The notes beneath the pieces were generated by a model that was given only the letters and a program-made list of their open reading frames with translations, ran no database searches and had not been told where the DNA came from. The position numbers and the translations under genes were made by a program. Shown in pieces: positions 41,631 through 50,090 of a DNA stretch of 64,000 nucleotides; position 1 is the stretch's first letter, and every line of letters begins with the position of its first letter. Source of the stretch: Firmicutes bacterium UBA3936 (lineage in GTDB: Bacteria > Bacillota > Dethiobacteria > Dethiobacterales > Dethiobacteraceae); the NCBI GenBank assembly GCA_002385745.1, contig DGEC01000041.1:18083-82082 (forward strand), given 5' to 3'.

Positions 41631-42305
41631 ATGTACAAAGTATTAATCGTTGAAGACGAGATAAACCTGGCGGAGCTTTTGGCTGAAAACCTGAAAAAAT
41701 GGGGATATGCTGTCAGCTATATCACAGACTTCAACGATGTTTTCAGCCAGTTTCTTGTCTCCAGACCCGATCTGGTTCTTTTGGATATTTCACTTCCGTT
41801 TTACAATGGCTACTACTGGTGCGACAAAATAAGAAAAGTTTCCAATGTGCCAATTATCTTTCTGTCTTCGCACACGGAAAATATGAATATTGTTATGGCC
41901 ATGAATATGGGCGGCGATGACTATATCACCAAACCCTTTTCCTTTGACGTTGTTATCGCCAAGGTCCGGGCCATGCTCAGGCGCACCTACCAGCTTAAGA
42001 GCGAACCGCAGCTTTTGTCAGCCGGGAAAGCAGTTTTGAATTTAAACGATGCAACCGTGAATTATGACGATAATAAAGTTGAGCTGTCCAAAAACGAATT
42101 TAAAATTATGCAAATGCTGTTGGAAAATAAAAACCGGCTTGTAACACGGGAACAACTGATGAAAAGATTGTGGGATAGCGACTGTTTTATTGATGATAAT
42201 ACACTAACGGTAAATGTCAACCGGCTGCGCAGGCGACTTGAGGAAATAGGCATTTATGACTTAATTGTTACCAAGAAGGGTATGGGGTACATTGTTTACG
42301 ATTAA
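41631..42305 (+). CDS. BceR-type response regulator
   Basis: A 224-residue OmpR-family regulator. The receiver (1-120) has the acid pair in LIVEDE, the phosphorylated Asp in LVLLDISLP and the Lys in YITKPFS; the winged helix (about 130-224) includes SKNEFKIMQMLLENKNRLVT and VNRLRRRLEEIG. Neighbouring kinase and ABC genes place it in the Bce (bacitracin/peptide antibiotic detoxification) group. A matching operator lies before the transporter. The start is ATG; the ribosome site is weak. Confidence 0.9.
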   Translation: MYKVLIVEDEINLAELLAENLKKWGYAVSYITDFNDVFSQFLVSRPDLVLLDISLPFYNGYYWCDKIRKVSNVPIIFLSSHTENMNIVMAMNMGGDDYITKPFSFDVVIAKVRAMLRRTYQLKSEPQLLSAGKAVLNLNDATVNYDDNKVELSKNEFKIMQMLLENKNRLVTREQLMKRLWDSDCFIDDNTLTVNVNRLRRRLEEIGIYDLIVTKKGMGYIVYD

Positions 42306-43281
42306 AGCCTATCTTCGGTACCGCAGGGCAGTTTTTGCCATTTATCTGGCGGCAGTTTTTTTCTTTGTACTGATTCATTATTTATCCGGACTGCCCATGG
42401 ATTCCGTTCTCTACGGCACCGCTATTGTGACATTTTTACTGCTAACCTGGGTTGTATTTGATGCTGTGCGTTTTTATGGCATCATCAGGCATCTTAACCG
42501 CCTGGGCGAAAACAAAAACCCGCTACCTGTCTCTGGAATGCCTCCTGCAAACAACCTGCTCGAACAAAAGTACCAAAAGATTATTGCAGACTTATCTCAG
42601 CTCCTGGAGAAAACCAAGGCCGGTATAGAAGAAGCACAGGCAGAGCAGACCGAGTACTATACCATGTGGGTGCATCAGATTAAAACACCGATTTCGGTTA
42701 TGCGCCTGGCACTGCAGAGCGGTGGTGATGTCAATGCCGTCCTGGAGCAGGAACTGTTTAAAATTGAACGGTATGCGGAAATGGTGCTGCATTACGTTAA
42801 AATCGGCAATCTGGCAAGTGATTTGGTAATAAAAGATTACCCTTTGGAAGAAATAGTGCGTCAGAGTATAAAAAAATACGCGACGCTTTTTATTTACAAA
42901 AAAATTGCAGTTTGGGTCGAGCCAATGGATGTGAGCGTGTTAACAGACAGCAAATGGCTTTCCTTTATCTGCGAGCAAATCTTGTCCAATGCAATTAAGT
43001 ATACGCCGCCGGGCGGCAAAATAACGGTCTTTGCAGAAAAAAACACACTGGTCATTGAAGATACGGGTATCGGGATTCGCCCCGAAGATTTAAGCAGAGT
43101 TTTTGAAAAAGGCTACACGGGATACAACGGAAGGCTGGACAAAAGGGCCAGCGGGATAGGCCTGTATCTGGCGAAAAAAGTGGCGGATGCCCTGGCGATT
43201 AAAATTCAACTTGCCTCAAAAGTAGGCACCGGCACAAAAGTCACTCTCCGTTTCCCAAAGCAAAAGGATCTTTGGGAATAA
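42292..43281 (+). CDS. BceS-type intramembrane-sensing histidine kinase
   Basis: A 329-residue kinase with two N-terminal membrane helices (about 14-30 and 38-55) and almost no outer loop, typical of kinases that take their signal from the partner ABC permease. The DHp helix has MWVHQIKTPISVMRLALQSG (phospho-acceptor His). The ATPase domain has FICEQILSNAIKYTP (N box), IEDTGIGIRPED (G1) and RASGIGLYLAKKVADAL (G2). The TTG at 42292, near GGGG and 14 bases inside the regulator gene, gives the usual MFTIKAYLRYR start. Confidence 0.88.
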   Translation: MFTIKAYLRYRRAVFAIYLAAVFFFVLIHYLSGLPMDSVLYGTAIVTFLLLTWVVFDAVRFYGIIRHLNRLGENKNPLPVSGMPPANNLLEQKYQKIIADLSQLLEKTKAGIEEAQAEQTEYYTMWVHQIKTPISVMRLALQSGGDVNAVLEQELFKIERYAEMVLHYVKIGNLASDLVIKDYPLEEIVRQSIKKYATLFIYKKIAVWVEPMDVSVLTDSKWLSFICEQILSNAIKYTPPGGKITVFAEKNTLVIEDTGIGIRPEDLSRVFEKGYTGYNGRLDKRASGIGLYLAKKVADALAIKIQLASKVGTGTKVTLRFPKQKDLWE

Positions 43282-43289
43282 GGCAAAAG

Positions 43290-43303
43290 TGACAAAAATG
43301 TAA
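43290..43303 (+). promoter_or_regulatory. BceR-type operator before the ABC transporter
   Basis: TGACA-AAAA-TGTAA matches the BceR consensus TnACA-N4-TGTAA exactly. It lies 54 bases upstream of a TATAAT (43357-43362), so it could activate the transporter genes when the regulator is phosphorylated. Confidence 0.65.
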
Positions 43304-43307
43304 GTTT

Positions 43308-43354
43308 AAAACGGGAAATGTAAGGCTGTTCGCTGGTTGGACATTTCCCGTTTT
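43308..43354 (+). terminator. 14-bp inverted repeat between kinase and transporter genes
   Basis: AAAACGGGAAATGT (43308-43321) pairs perfectly with ACATTTCCCGTTTT (43341-43354) across a 19-base loop and leads into CTTATAAT. It may end the two-component transcript; its right arm abuts the -10 box of the transporter promoter, so it could also affect that promoter. Confidence 0.5.
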
Positions 43355-43395
43355 CTTATAATAAGTGTAGCAAAGTGTGAAGAGAGGTAGTAAGA

Positions 43396-44163
43396 ATGGA
43401 ACTGCTGCAGGTCAAAAATGTCAAGAAAGTTTACAGGTCACGGTTGGGAGGGCAGCAATTTACCGCTCTGAAAAAAGTCAACCTTGAAGTATCGGCCGGG
43501 GAGTTTACGGCCATTATGGGGCCGTCCGGCTCAGGGAAAACAACCCTGCTTAATATCATTGCCACACTGGACAAACCGACTGCCGGTGACGTGCTGCTGG
43601 AAGGACAAAGCGTCAAAACCATCAAAGACCGTGAACTGTCGGCTTTTCGCCGCAAAAACCTGGGATTCGTCTTCCAAGACTTTAATTTGCTTGATACCTT
43701 TTCAGTTAAGGATAATATCCTTTTGCCCCTGGTGCTCTCGGACATGGAGATTAGGGAAATGGAAGCGCGCCTGTACCCTCTGGCCGAAAGCCTGGAACTT
43801 ACACACATTCTGAATAAATTCCCCTATGAAATTTCCGGAGGGGAAAAGCAGCGGACAGCAGTGGCAAGGGCGGTCATTACCCGCCCGAAACTGGTTTTGG
43901 CCGATGAACCGACTGGTTCACTGGATTCCAAATCAGCGGCCAAACTGCTTGATATTTTTGCCGAGCTGCACAAAAACGGCCAGACTATCTTAATGGTTAC
44001 TCACAGTTCTCTTGCAGCCAGCCGGGCATCCCGTGTTGTTTTTATCAGGGACGGACAGTTGTTTTCCCAGATCTGCCGGGGTGAAGAGAGCAGCAGTGAA
44101 TTCTTCGAAAGAATTGTTTCCAACTTGACTGTGTTGTCCGACGGAGGTGTGGACATTGGGTAG
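43396..44163 (+). CDS. BceA-type ABC transporter ATP-binding protein
   Basis: A 255-residue ATPase of the MacB/BceA class: IMGPSGSGKTTLLNIIATLD (Walker A), LGFVFQDFNLLDTFS (Q loop), YEISGGEKQRTAVARAV (signature) and LVLADEPTGSLDSKS (Walker B). With the permease it frees or exports peptide antibiotics from their lipid II-cycle targets and also signals to the kinase. The start is ATG after GAGAGG. The permease overlaps its 3' end by eight bases. Confidence 0.93.
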   Translation: MELLQVKNVKKVYRSRLGGQQFTALKKVNLEVSAGEFTAIMGPSGSGKTTLLNIIATLDKPTAGDVLLEGQSVKTIKDRELSAFRRKNLGFVFQDFNLLDTFSVKDNILLPLVLSDMEIREMEARLYPLAESLELTHILNKFPYEISGGEKQRTAVARAVITRPKLVLADEPTGSLDSKSAAKLLDIFAELHKNGQTILMVTHSSLAASRASRVVFIRDGQLFSQICRGEESSSEFFERIVSNLTVLSDGGVDIG

Positions 44164-46150
44164 GAGCTTTTTTTTCAGGCTCGCCATAAGTAATATCCGG
44201 CGCAACAAGCGGCTTGTCATTCCTTTTTTTATTGCCTCTGTAATTATGGCAAGCATATATTTTATGGTTGTTGCCCTTATGTATACAGACGGCATTGCCA
44301 ATATTCCGGCCGGTAAAAGCGTCAGTGATGTATTTAATCTCGGCTGCATCATCATGAGTTTAATAGTAGCAATCTTTATGTTTTACATCAACAGCTTTTT
44401 AATTAAGAACCGCAAAAAGGAATTCGGCCTTTACGGCGTGCTGGGTCTGGGAAAACACCATGTGGGCCGTGTAATTTTCTGGGAAAACTTCCTGGTTATC
44501 ACTGGGGCACTGCTGCTTGGCATGCTTGCCGGTACGGTTTTCGGCCGGCTGATTTTTCTGCTGCTGCTGTTTGCGTTAAAAACAGCAGCAGCAGGCAGCA
44601 TCTTCAAACTGCCTGCAGAAGCATTTTCCTACACAAGCCTGCTTTTCGGCATTATTTTCGTGCTCATCACTTTATATAACCAGTTCCAGGTGCGCCTTGT
44701 CAATCCTGTTGACTTGTTAAAGGCAGAGCAAATGGGTGAGGACAAAGTGCGCTTTGCCGTACCTGCAACCCTTCTGGGACTTTTTCTGCTGGGCCTTGCC
44801 TACTGGAAAGCGCTGACCGTGGACAGTTCCATTGCTGCGCTAAAAGAATTTTTTCTCGCCGTTATTATAGTCATCCCGGCCACAGCCATTCTCTTTACAA
44901 CAGGCAGCAACCTGCTGCTTAGAATCCTGAAAAAAAACAAGCGGTTCTATTACCGCTCAAGCAACTTTATAGCCGTCTCCGGCCTTATTTACCGTATGAA
45001 GCAAAATGCTCTCGGTCTGGCCTCCATCTGCATCTTGTCCTCCATGGTGCTGGTGACTGTTTCGGGAACAACGGCCCTGTTTTTCGGCCAGGAAGATATC
45101 TTAAGCAAACGCTTCCCGGACGATATAAAAATTACTGCAGACACAAAAATAACGCCGGAGCAGTCGCACAAGCTTGAGCTGCTTATAGATACCCTTGCCC
45201 GTGAACACGGCATAACCGTAGAAGACCGGTATACCTATAATTATATTCCGTATTCTCAGGATACTTTAATTTTAAAAGAAGGCAAGTTTTCCGGCGTAGA
45301 CTTTAAGAGCTGGGAGGAATATGAAGAAAAGTACCGGCATCTTGAGAAATATATGTATGGAGTTTCCTATATTACGCTCGCTGAATTTAACAGGGTAACC
45401 GGCCGGGCGGAAAGTCTTTCTGCAGGGGAGATTTTCCTGGTTACCAACGAACAGCTCAAACAGGTCCCGGAAAATGTCAAGGCGGTAATTGCCGGTACAA
45501 AATTTACGACAGGCAAAAACGGCACCCCCTACCGCACAATCTTGATCGTTGCTGCCGATGAAACTGCACTTAAAAAGCTCTATACAGAATTCAACCCCAC
45601 TACCCGGGATATACCCTCTGCCGGCATGATGATCTTAAATGTCAGAGGCAACGACGAGAAGATTTTAGTATTTGCCCGTACTTTATTAAACCGGGCGCGG
45701 GAATTTGACTTTGTAATATCGGCAGGCAGCATCTATACCGACAGAATTGAGGGCTACGGCATTTTCGGCGGCCTGTTGTTCCTTGGTGCTTTTTTTACAA
45801 TTATATTTTTAACTGTCACCGTTCTGATAATTTATTTCAAACAAATCTCGGAAGGGCTTGACGACGCGGGCCGGTTTTCCATCCTGCAAAAAGTGGGAAT
45901 GGATGATCTGGCGGTAAAGCGGACCATCAACAAACAGATTATGATTGTCTTTTTCCTCCCTTTATTCGGTGCGCTTGTGCACATCCTTTTTGCCGGCAAA
46001 ATGATTGTCAAAATGCTGGAAGCCTTCTCTTTTTACAATCTACCGCTGACAGTTCTTTGTATCGCGCTCACCGTTTGTTTCTTTGCCGTAATCTATGTTT
46101 TTGTCTACCGGGCAACGGCAAAAGTGTACTATAACCTGGTCAAGTGGTAG
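44156..46150 (+). CDS. BceB-type ABC transporter permease
   Basis: A 664-residue permease. Ten membrane helices are expected: the first near 20-40, an FtsX-like block to about 300, a large outer domain (about 315-515, with ILSKRFPDDIKITADTKITP) and a final block of three helices. This large outer domain between helices 7 and 8 is the mark of BceB and binds the antibiotic complex and kinase. I chose the TTG at 44156 (GGAGGTG, six-base spacing), giving MGRSFFFRLAISNIRRNKR, over a GTG inside the ribosome site. The ligand is not predictable. Confidence 0.9.
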   Translation: MGRSFFFRLAISNIRRNKRLVIPFFIASVIMASIYFMVVALMYTDGIANIPAGKSVSDVFNLGCIIMSLIVAIFMFYINSFLIKNRKKEFGLYGVLGLGKHHVGRVIFWENFLVITGALLLGMLAGTVFGRLIFLLLLFALKTAAAGSIFKLPAEAFSYTSLLFGIIFVLITLYNQFQVRLVNPVDLLKAEQMGEDKVRFAVPATLLGLFLLGLAYWKALTVDSSIAALKEFFLAVIIVIPATAILFTTGSNLLLRILKKNKRFYYRSSNFIAVSGLIYRMKQNALGLASICILSSMVLVTVSGTTALFFGQEDILSKRFPDDIKITADTKITPEQSHKLELLIDTLAREHGITVEDRYTYNYIPYSQDTLILKEGKFSGVDFKSWEEYEEKYRHLEKYMYGVSYITLAEFNRVTGRAESLSAGEIFLVTNEQLKQVPENVKAVIAGTKFTTGKNGTPYRTILIVAADETALKKLYTEFNPTTRDIPSAGMMILNVRGNDEKILVFARTLLNRAREFDFVISAGSIYTDRIEGYGIFGGLLFLGAFFTIIFLTVTVLIIYFKQISEGLDDAGRFSILQKVGMDDLAVKRTINKQIMIVFFLPLFGALVHILFAGKMIVKMLEAFSFYNLPLTVLCIALTVCFFAVIYVFVYRATAKVYYNLVKW

Positions 46151-46153
46151 ATA

Positions 46154-47236
46154 TCAGTCCAGCGGAATATAGGATGCCCTGAAACCGTTTCCCTCATAGT
46201 TATGGTCGCGTCCCCAGCTGCATGACCAGGCAAACACGCCCGCAAAGGCACCGCTTCCCCAGTAGCCTCCCCGGTACATGAAACACTCCGGACAGCCGTT
46301 GTTCAGATAGACATGCTGCTCTCTATAGTCATAAAACGGATCGTCGCCTATCAGGGCATATGCATACAGCAGTTCACGCGCCGCAGGGCTGATGGAATCG
46401 TCAACAATAATGTGTGACATGTCGCAGCGGCGTATCCGGTCGACCCGGCTGGTAATTTCGGTGGTAAATTTCCACCTGCCTCCCCAGCCCTCCCCGACAT
46501 AATCCGCTTTGATTGAACCCTTTGTTGTTCCTTTGCCGTCCGGCACCAGAAAGGCGCCCGTGGCAGCATCAATAGCCCGCCAGGCCGTGGAACCGGCATC
46601 CTGCGAGTTGAGCAAATCTGCACCGTCGTTATCCGGAAGGACTTGCAGCTCTCCATAAACGGTCCGGAAGCCGCCGACCCATTCCGACAGGTTGCCGTTG
46701 AGATCCCAGATGCCGGCGACAGTATGGTCATGGCTCCAGGACAGCGGACCGGTACCGGTTAGGACCCTGCCTTTGCCTGTTTCCACATTGGAAACACGGA
46801 TAGCCCGGTACATGTTTTCCCTTTTGTCCTTGCCGTAATCGTTGTTGCCATAAGGCAAATGGCCGTTTTTCTTGCACCAGAGGGCAATGGCGCCCCACTC
46901 CTGAATAGTCGTCAGATGCCAGCCGCGTCCTTTCGCCGTGCATTTGCTGCGGGACAGGTCAAAACCCACGCAATTGCGGGGGATTTCAGCCGGCAGCGAA
47001 TAGCCTCTCCTGTCAATCTCCGTATTCTGGTACTTGGAGATATAAAAACCGTCCCGCTCAACACCGTTTACCACAAAGGCGGGATGCACCCTGTCACTCC
47101 CCCCAGCTATCATTTCTTTCATTGTAAATTTTGGGATATAGACCATCACGGAGGGCTTGCCGGCATCGTCCGTAATAATCTCGTTGTTCGGGCAAACTGT
47201 CCTGAACAATATTTCACTAAGATCAAATTTGTTCAT
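46154..47236 (-). CDS. FGE/C-type-lectin-fold protein resembling a DGR target
   Basis: A 360-residue protein. The C-terminal two thirds have the formylglycine-generating-enzyme (SUMF1) type of C-type lectin fold: GRGWHLTTIQEWGAIALWCK, HTVAGIWDLNGNLSEWVGG and, at the end, FMYRGGYWGSGAFAGVFAW then NGFRASY. That ending matches the pattern RGGxWxxGxxAGVFA...GFRA of variable regions in diversity-generating retroelement (DGR) target proteins; there is no sign of FGE catalytic chemistry. No reverse transcriptase or template repeat was found in the window. The ATG at 47236 has AAGGACGG upstream; the open frame to 47380 would overlap the upstream gene. Confidence 0.75.
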   Translation of the reverse strand: MNKFDLSEILFRTVCPNNEIITDDAGKPSVMVYIPKFTMKEMIAGGSDRVHPAFVVNGVERDGFYISKYQNTEIDRRGYSLPAEIPRNCVGFDLSRSKCTAKGRGWHLTTIQEWGAIALWCKKNGHLPYGNNDYGKDKRENMYRAIRVSNVETGKGRVLTGTGPLSWSHDHTVAGIWDLNGNLSEWVGGFRTVYGELQVLPDNDGADLLNSQDAGSTAWRAIDAATGAFLVPDGKGTTKGSIKADYVGEGWGGRWKFTTEITSRVDRIRRCDMSHIIVDDSISPAARELLYAYALIGDDPFYDYREQHVYLNNGCPECFMYRGGYWGSGAFAGVFAWSCSWGRDHNYEGNGFRASYIPLD

Positions 47237-47267
47237 TGCTATACCGTCCTTTATAGCATTGATTGAT

Positions 47268-47663
47268 TTAACCGCCCGGGTTTTCCAGCGCAGCAAGTAT
47301 TGCGGCCAGATCATCCTGATCAAGGGCAAAATGATCCAGTTTAATCTTTTCTTTGCTGCCGTCCTCCCTTTCATAGACAAGCAAAGTATACTGGGCTTCT
47401 TTCCGGTAAAACTGCAGCCCGTTTAAAGGGTATTCCCGCAGTGCAAAGGGACTGAACTGAATTTTCAGCGAGTCGGAAGTAAGAATAACATACGGCCGGT
47501 AAATAAAGACCAGTAAAACAGCCGAAGCCGCGGCCATGATGCCCCATGGCAGGGCCAATAGATAGCGTCCGCTTAACAGGTAGATGATGGCATTCAGCAG
47601 CGCAATCAGAAATAATGCCATCCCGGTAGCTTTGCTTGTTTTATTGCGATAAATAACTTGCAT
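47268..47663 (-). CDS. Small membrane protein with PH-like domain
   Basis: A 131-residue protein: two membrane helices near the N-terminus (ATGMALFLIALLNAIIYLL and LALPWGIMAAASAVLLVFIY), then about 70 residues of beta-rich sequence (VILTSDSLKIQFSPFALREY, KEKIKLDHFALDQDDLAAIL) that looks like a bacterial PH domain. No specific family is recognised. The ATG follows GAGGGTG. It lies 31 bases upstream of the FGE-like gene and may be co-transcribed with it, so it could present or anchor that protein, but this is a guess. Confidence 0.6.
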   Translation of the reverse strand: MQVIYRNKTSKATGMALFLIALLNAIIYLLSGRYLLALPWGIMAAASAVLLVFIYRPYVILTSDSLKIQFSPFALREYPLNGLQFYRKEAQYTLLVYEREDGSKEKIKLDHFALDQDDLAAILAALENPGG

Positions 47664-47772
47664 AGATTACACCCTCACATACTCTGAAGTGATTATCTTC
47701 AAAACCTGTTCTTGATTCACTGATTTTTTTACATAATTCTCCATTTAGCACAGACTTCCTCTTAACAGGGCT

Positions 47773-47800
47773 AAAAAAAGCAGTTCTTTAAGCTTTTTTT
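47773..47800. other. AT-rich hairpin between two divergent genes
   Basis: AAAAAAAGC (47773-47781) can pair with GCTTTTTTT (47792-47800) across ten bases. It lies in the 240-base gap between the PH-like and MATE genes. The rest of the gap shows no clear promoter or gene. Confidence 0.3.
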
Positions 47801-47906
47801 ATGTCCGCTTTTTGCAGGCACAATTGTGTTTTCCAGGATTAGCCATTCAGTTTTTGCCTGAAACATGATATATTTAGAACTGTATGAGCCATAGGGAGAC
47901 ATGCAT

Positions 47907-49271
47907 ATGAGAGCAAATACTATAATAAATGATTTAACAACAGGAAGTGTAAGCAAAACCTTAATTATTTTCGCCTTCCCCCTGATGCTGTCAAACCTGC
48001 TGCAGACGATTTACAATACGGTTGACATGATAATCGTAGGCCAATTTGTGGGGAAAACCGGTCTGTCTGCAGTTTCCATAGGCGGAAACCTGCTTCACCT
48101 TTTTACTTTCATTGCCATGGGATTTGCCAACGCAGGTCAGGTATTGGTTTCCCAGTATCTGGGCGCGGGGAATAAAAAAGCGGTCAGCCGCACCGTAGGA
48201 ACAATGTTTACCTTCGTTCTATCCTGCGCTATTGTTTTGTCTGTAATTTGCAGTATTTTTGCAGAGCAGCTTTTGTCTTTTATGAATACTCCGGCAGAGG
48301 CATACAAATTCGGATTGGACTACACTATAACTTGTTATTTCGGCCTGTTTTTTATTTACGGCTATAATCTTGTCAGTGCTATTTTACGCGGCATGGGAGA
48401 CTCAAGGCACCCCTTTATATTTATTGCCACGGCTGCGGTAACCAATCTTGTGCTTGACCTGCTTTTCATAGCGGTTTTTAAGTGGGAAGTTTTCGGCGCC
48501 GCCCTGGCTACGGTTATCAGCCAAGGGGTAAGTTTTGTCTGGGCCTTATTTTTTCTATACAAAAACAGGGAAGAATTCGGGTTTGATTTTAAGTATAAGA
48601 GTTTTAGAATTGATAAAGACATATTTGGCCGGCTTTTAAGATTGGGAGTGCCCATGTGCCTGCAGAGCGCGGCAATCGCCTTCTCAATGTTAATTGTTAA
48701 TTCCTTTATCAATGCCTACGGTGTTGTGGCATCGGCCGTTACGGGAATAGGCAGCAAGCTTGCCAGTATAACCAGTATAATTACCCTGGCCTTTAGTACG
48801 TCGGGAGCGGCTATGACGGGGCAGTGCCTGGGAGCCGGAAAGTACGAAAGAATACCCAAAATTATCCGGACTGCTCTGGTTATTAACCTGCTTTTTGCCT
48901 CTGTTCTCATCCTTGCCACCGTACTTTTCCCCAGGGCAATCTTTGGGCTTTTTAATAAGGAGCCGGAAGTGCTCGAGATGGCCATGAGCTATATTCCCTG
49001 CGCAGTTATGCTATATTTAGGCAGCGCTCTCCGCTCCCCCTTTATGGCTCTTATAAACGGCAGCGGCCAGTCAAAACTTAACCTTGCCGTGGGAATCCTG
49101 GACGGTGTGATCAGCCGCATCGGTCTCGCTATACTGCTTGGGATTACATTCAATTGGGGAATCAAGGGCTTCTGGTATGGCAACGCCATTGCGGGCTATG
49201 TGCCCTTCTTAATTGGCGGAGTTTTCTTTGCTTCAGGCAAATGGAAAAGGAAAAGGCTTATAATTAATTAA
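47907..49271 (+). CDS. MATE-family multidrug/cation exporter
   Basis: A 454-residue membrane protein with twelve predicted helices in two related halves. LTTGSVSKTLIIFAFPLMLS, then NTVDMIIVGQFVGKTGLSAV in the first half and FGRLLRLGVPMCLQSAAIAF in the second are typical of MATE proteins, which extrude drugs or metabolites against Na+ or H+. The ATG at 47907 is preferred over that at 47901 because GGGAGAC is then eight bases upstream. It is a single-gene unit with a strong terminator. Confidence 0.93.
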   Translation: MRANTIINDLTTGSVSKTLIIFAFPLMLSNLLQTIYNTVDMIIVGQFVGKTGLSAVSIGGNLLHLFTFIAMGFANAGQVLVSQYLGAGNKKAVSRTVGTMFTFVLSCAIVLSVICSIFAEQLLSFMNTPAEAYKFGLDYTITCYFGLFFIYGYNLVSAILRGMGDSRHPFIFIATAAVTNLVLDLLFIAVFKWEVFGAALATVISQGVSFVWALFFLYKNREEFGFDFKYKSFRIDKDIFGRLLRLGVPMCLQSAAIAFSMLIVNSFINAYGVVASAVTGIGSKLASITSIITLAFSTSGAAMTGQCLGAGKYERIPKIIRTALVINLLFASVLILATVLFPRAIFGLFNKEPEVLEMAMSYIPCAVMLYLGSALRSPFMALINGSGQSKLNLAVGILDGVISRIGLAILLGITFNWGIKGFWYGNAIAGYVPFLIGGVFFASGKWKRKRLIIN

Positions 49272-49272
49272 A

Positions 49273-49304
49273 CGGGCAGCCCCCAGGAAGGGCTGCCCGT
49301 TTTT
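49273..49304 (+). terminator. Terminator after the MATE gene
   Basis: Ten-bp stem CGGGCAGCCC/GGGCTGCCCG (49273-49282 with 49290-49299) followed by TTTTT. Confidence 0.9.
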
Positions 49305-49453
49305 GGGTAAAGCACTAAGCTTTACGCCACCTCTGACTGATCATACTGACCACTCCTCTCCGGGAGAAAATATAGACCTGCTCCCTTTCTTTATTATATG
49401 ATTACTTTTCTCCGGGGAAAAGGTTAAGTTTTTTTCGGAAACATATTGCAGCA

Positions 49454-49732
49454 TCAGCGGCGGTTCTTGGCGTTTTCCCTGCGGATGATTCTTTTAAAAC
49501 TGTCGTAGCTTAAATGATACTTTTCCATCAGGGTTTCAATTGATGCTCCCCGGGTAAAATCCTGTACTATCTGCCTGTTTCTGAGATCAAGCTGTCGGCG
49601 TACGCTGTTCTTTTCACCCCAGCCTAAATATCTTTCCGGTTTTTTGGGGATATAAATTTCCGTACCCTGAACATAATCCTGCACTTTCTGCAGGAGATCC
49701 TTCGGCAGAACATCCTCTGCATTAATATACAT
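49454..49732 (-). CDS. CD3324-family HTH protein
   Basis: A 92-residue protein: MYINAEDVLPKDLLQKVQDY, IYIPKKPERYLGWGEKNSVR, then LDLRNRQIVQDFTRGASIET and YHLSYDSFKRIIRRE, a Mor/CD3324-like pattern with a C-terminal helix-turn-helix. Members are common in clostridia; their function is unknown. I place the start at the ATG at 49732, where the family similarity begins. The frame is open upstream to 49876, but that part is hydrophobic and unlike the family. GGGAGG lies about 13 bases before the ATG, rather far. A small leader ORF and a nested hairpin lie upstream. Confidence 0.72.
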   Translation of the reverse strand: MYINAEDVLPKDLLQKVQDYVQGTEIYIPKKPERYLGWGEKNSVRRQLDLRNRQIVQDFTRGASIETLMEKYHLSYDSFKRIIRRENAKNRR

Positions 49733-49761
49733 AAAAGCCAACGTCCTCCCTGGTTGATATG

Positions 49762-49850
49762 GGCGTTGGCCAAAGGAAACAACACTGCAGCAAACAGCCA
49801 TACTAAAAAAGGCTTGAAACAGACAACTCCGCTGCAGGCAGGCCAACGCC
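49762..49850. other. Nested inverted repeats before the CD3324-family gene
   Basis: Three nested arms: GGCGTTGGCC/GGCCAACGCC (49762-49771 with 49841-49850), CTGCAGC/GCTGCAG (49785-49791 with 49831-49837) and AGCC/GGCT (49796-49799 with 49811-49814). Together they could fold into one long interrupted stem of about 89 bases in the mRNA leader. Its right part lies within the small leader ORF. Confidence 0.5.
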
Positions 49851-49898
49851 GGTAAACTTAAGATACAATACACCAAAAGTCACATTTACTGCTGTCAT
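49803..49898 (-). CDS. Candidate 31-codon leader ORF
   Basis: An ATG at 49896-49898 follows AGGAGGTGG, five bases away, the best ribosome site in this stretch. It opens 31 codons ending in TAG at 49803. The peptide (starting MTAVNVTFGVLYLKF, ending LPAAELSVSSLF) is hydrophobic and lacks charged clusters. The promoter candidate at 49938-49967 fits it. Ribosomes on this ORF would melt the nested hairpin before the CD3324-family gene. A tiny membrane peptide or a regulatory leader are both possible. Confidence 0.4.
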   Translation of the reverse strand: MTAVNVTFGVLYLKFTGVGLPAAELSVSSLF

Positions 49899-49937
49899 TT
49901 GGCCCACCTCCTTAGAATTTAGTAGTAACGCACTATT

Positions 49938-49967
49938 ATCATACTGCAAAGGTCATATTTTTTGCAA
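49938..49967 (-). promoter_or_regulatory. Possible promoter of the leader ORF / CD3324-family gene
   Basis: On the minus strand TTGCAA, an 18-base spacer and TATGAT, about 40 bases before the small ORF. Confidence 0.4.
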
Positions 49968-50090
49968 GGGAAAATCAATTAGGAACAAATTCTCAACCGC
50001 AGCCGGTGCTTCCCACATCCGGTGTCTGATACCGCGCTTTTTGCCCGGCCGGAAAACTGCCGATACACGGTAAAAGGGCAAAAAAAAATA

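Noticed and set aside
42265..42291. Upstream TTG start for the Bce-type kinase
   Set aside because: It adds nine residues inside the regulator gene without a good ribosome site; the TTG at 42292 gives the usual start of this family.
46154..47663. Complete diversity-generating retroelement
   Set aside because: No reverse transcriptase, accessory gene or template repeat could be found within the window, so only a DGR-like target protein is claimed.
49733..49876. N-terminal extension of the CD3324-family protein
   Set aside because: The added 48 residues are hydrophobic and Cys-rich and unlike the family, and the better ribosome site upstream belongs to a different frame (the 31-codon leader ORF).
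50036..50090. Hairpin TTTTTGCCC/GGGCAAAAA after the atypical response regulator
   Set aside because: The loop is about 28 bases and the T run lies before, not after, the stem in the direction of transcription, so I do not call it a terminator.
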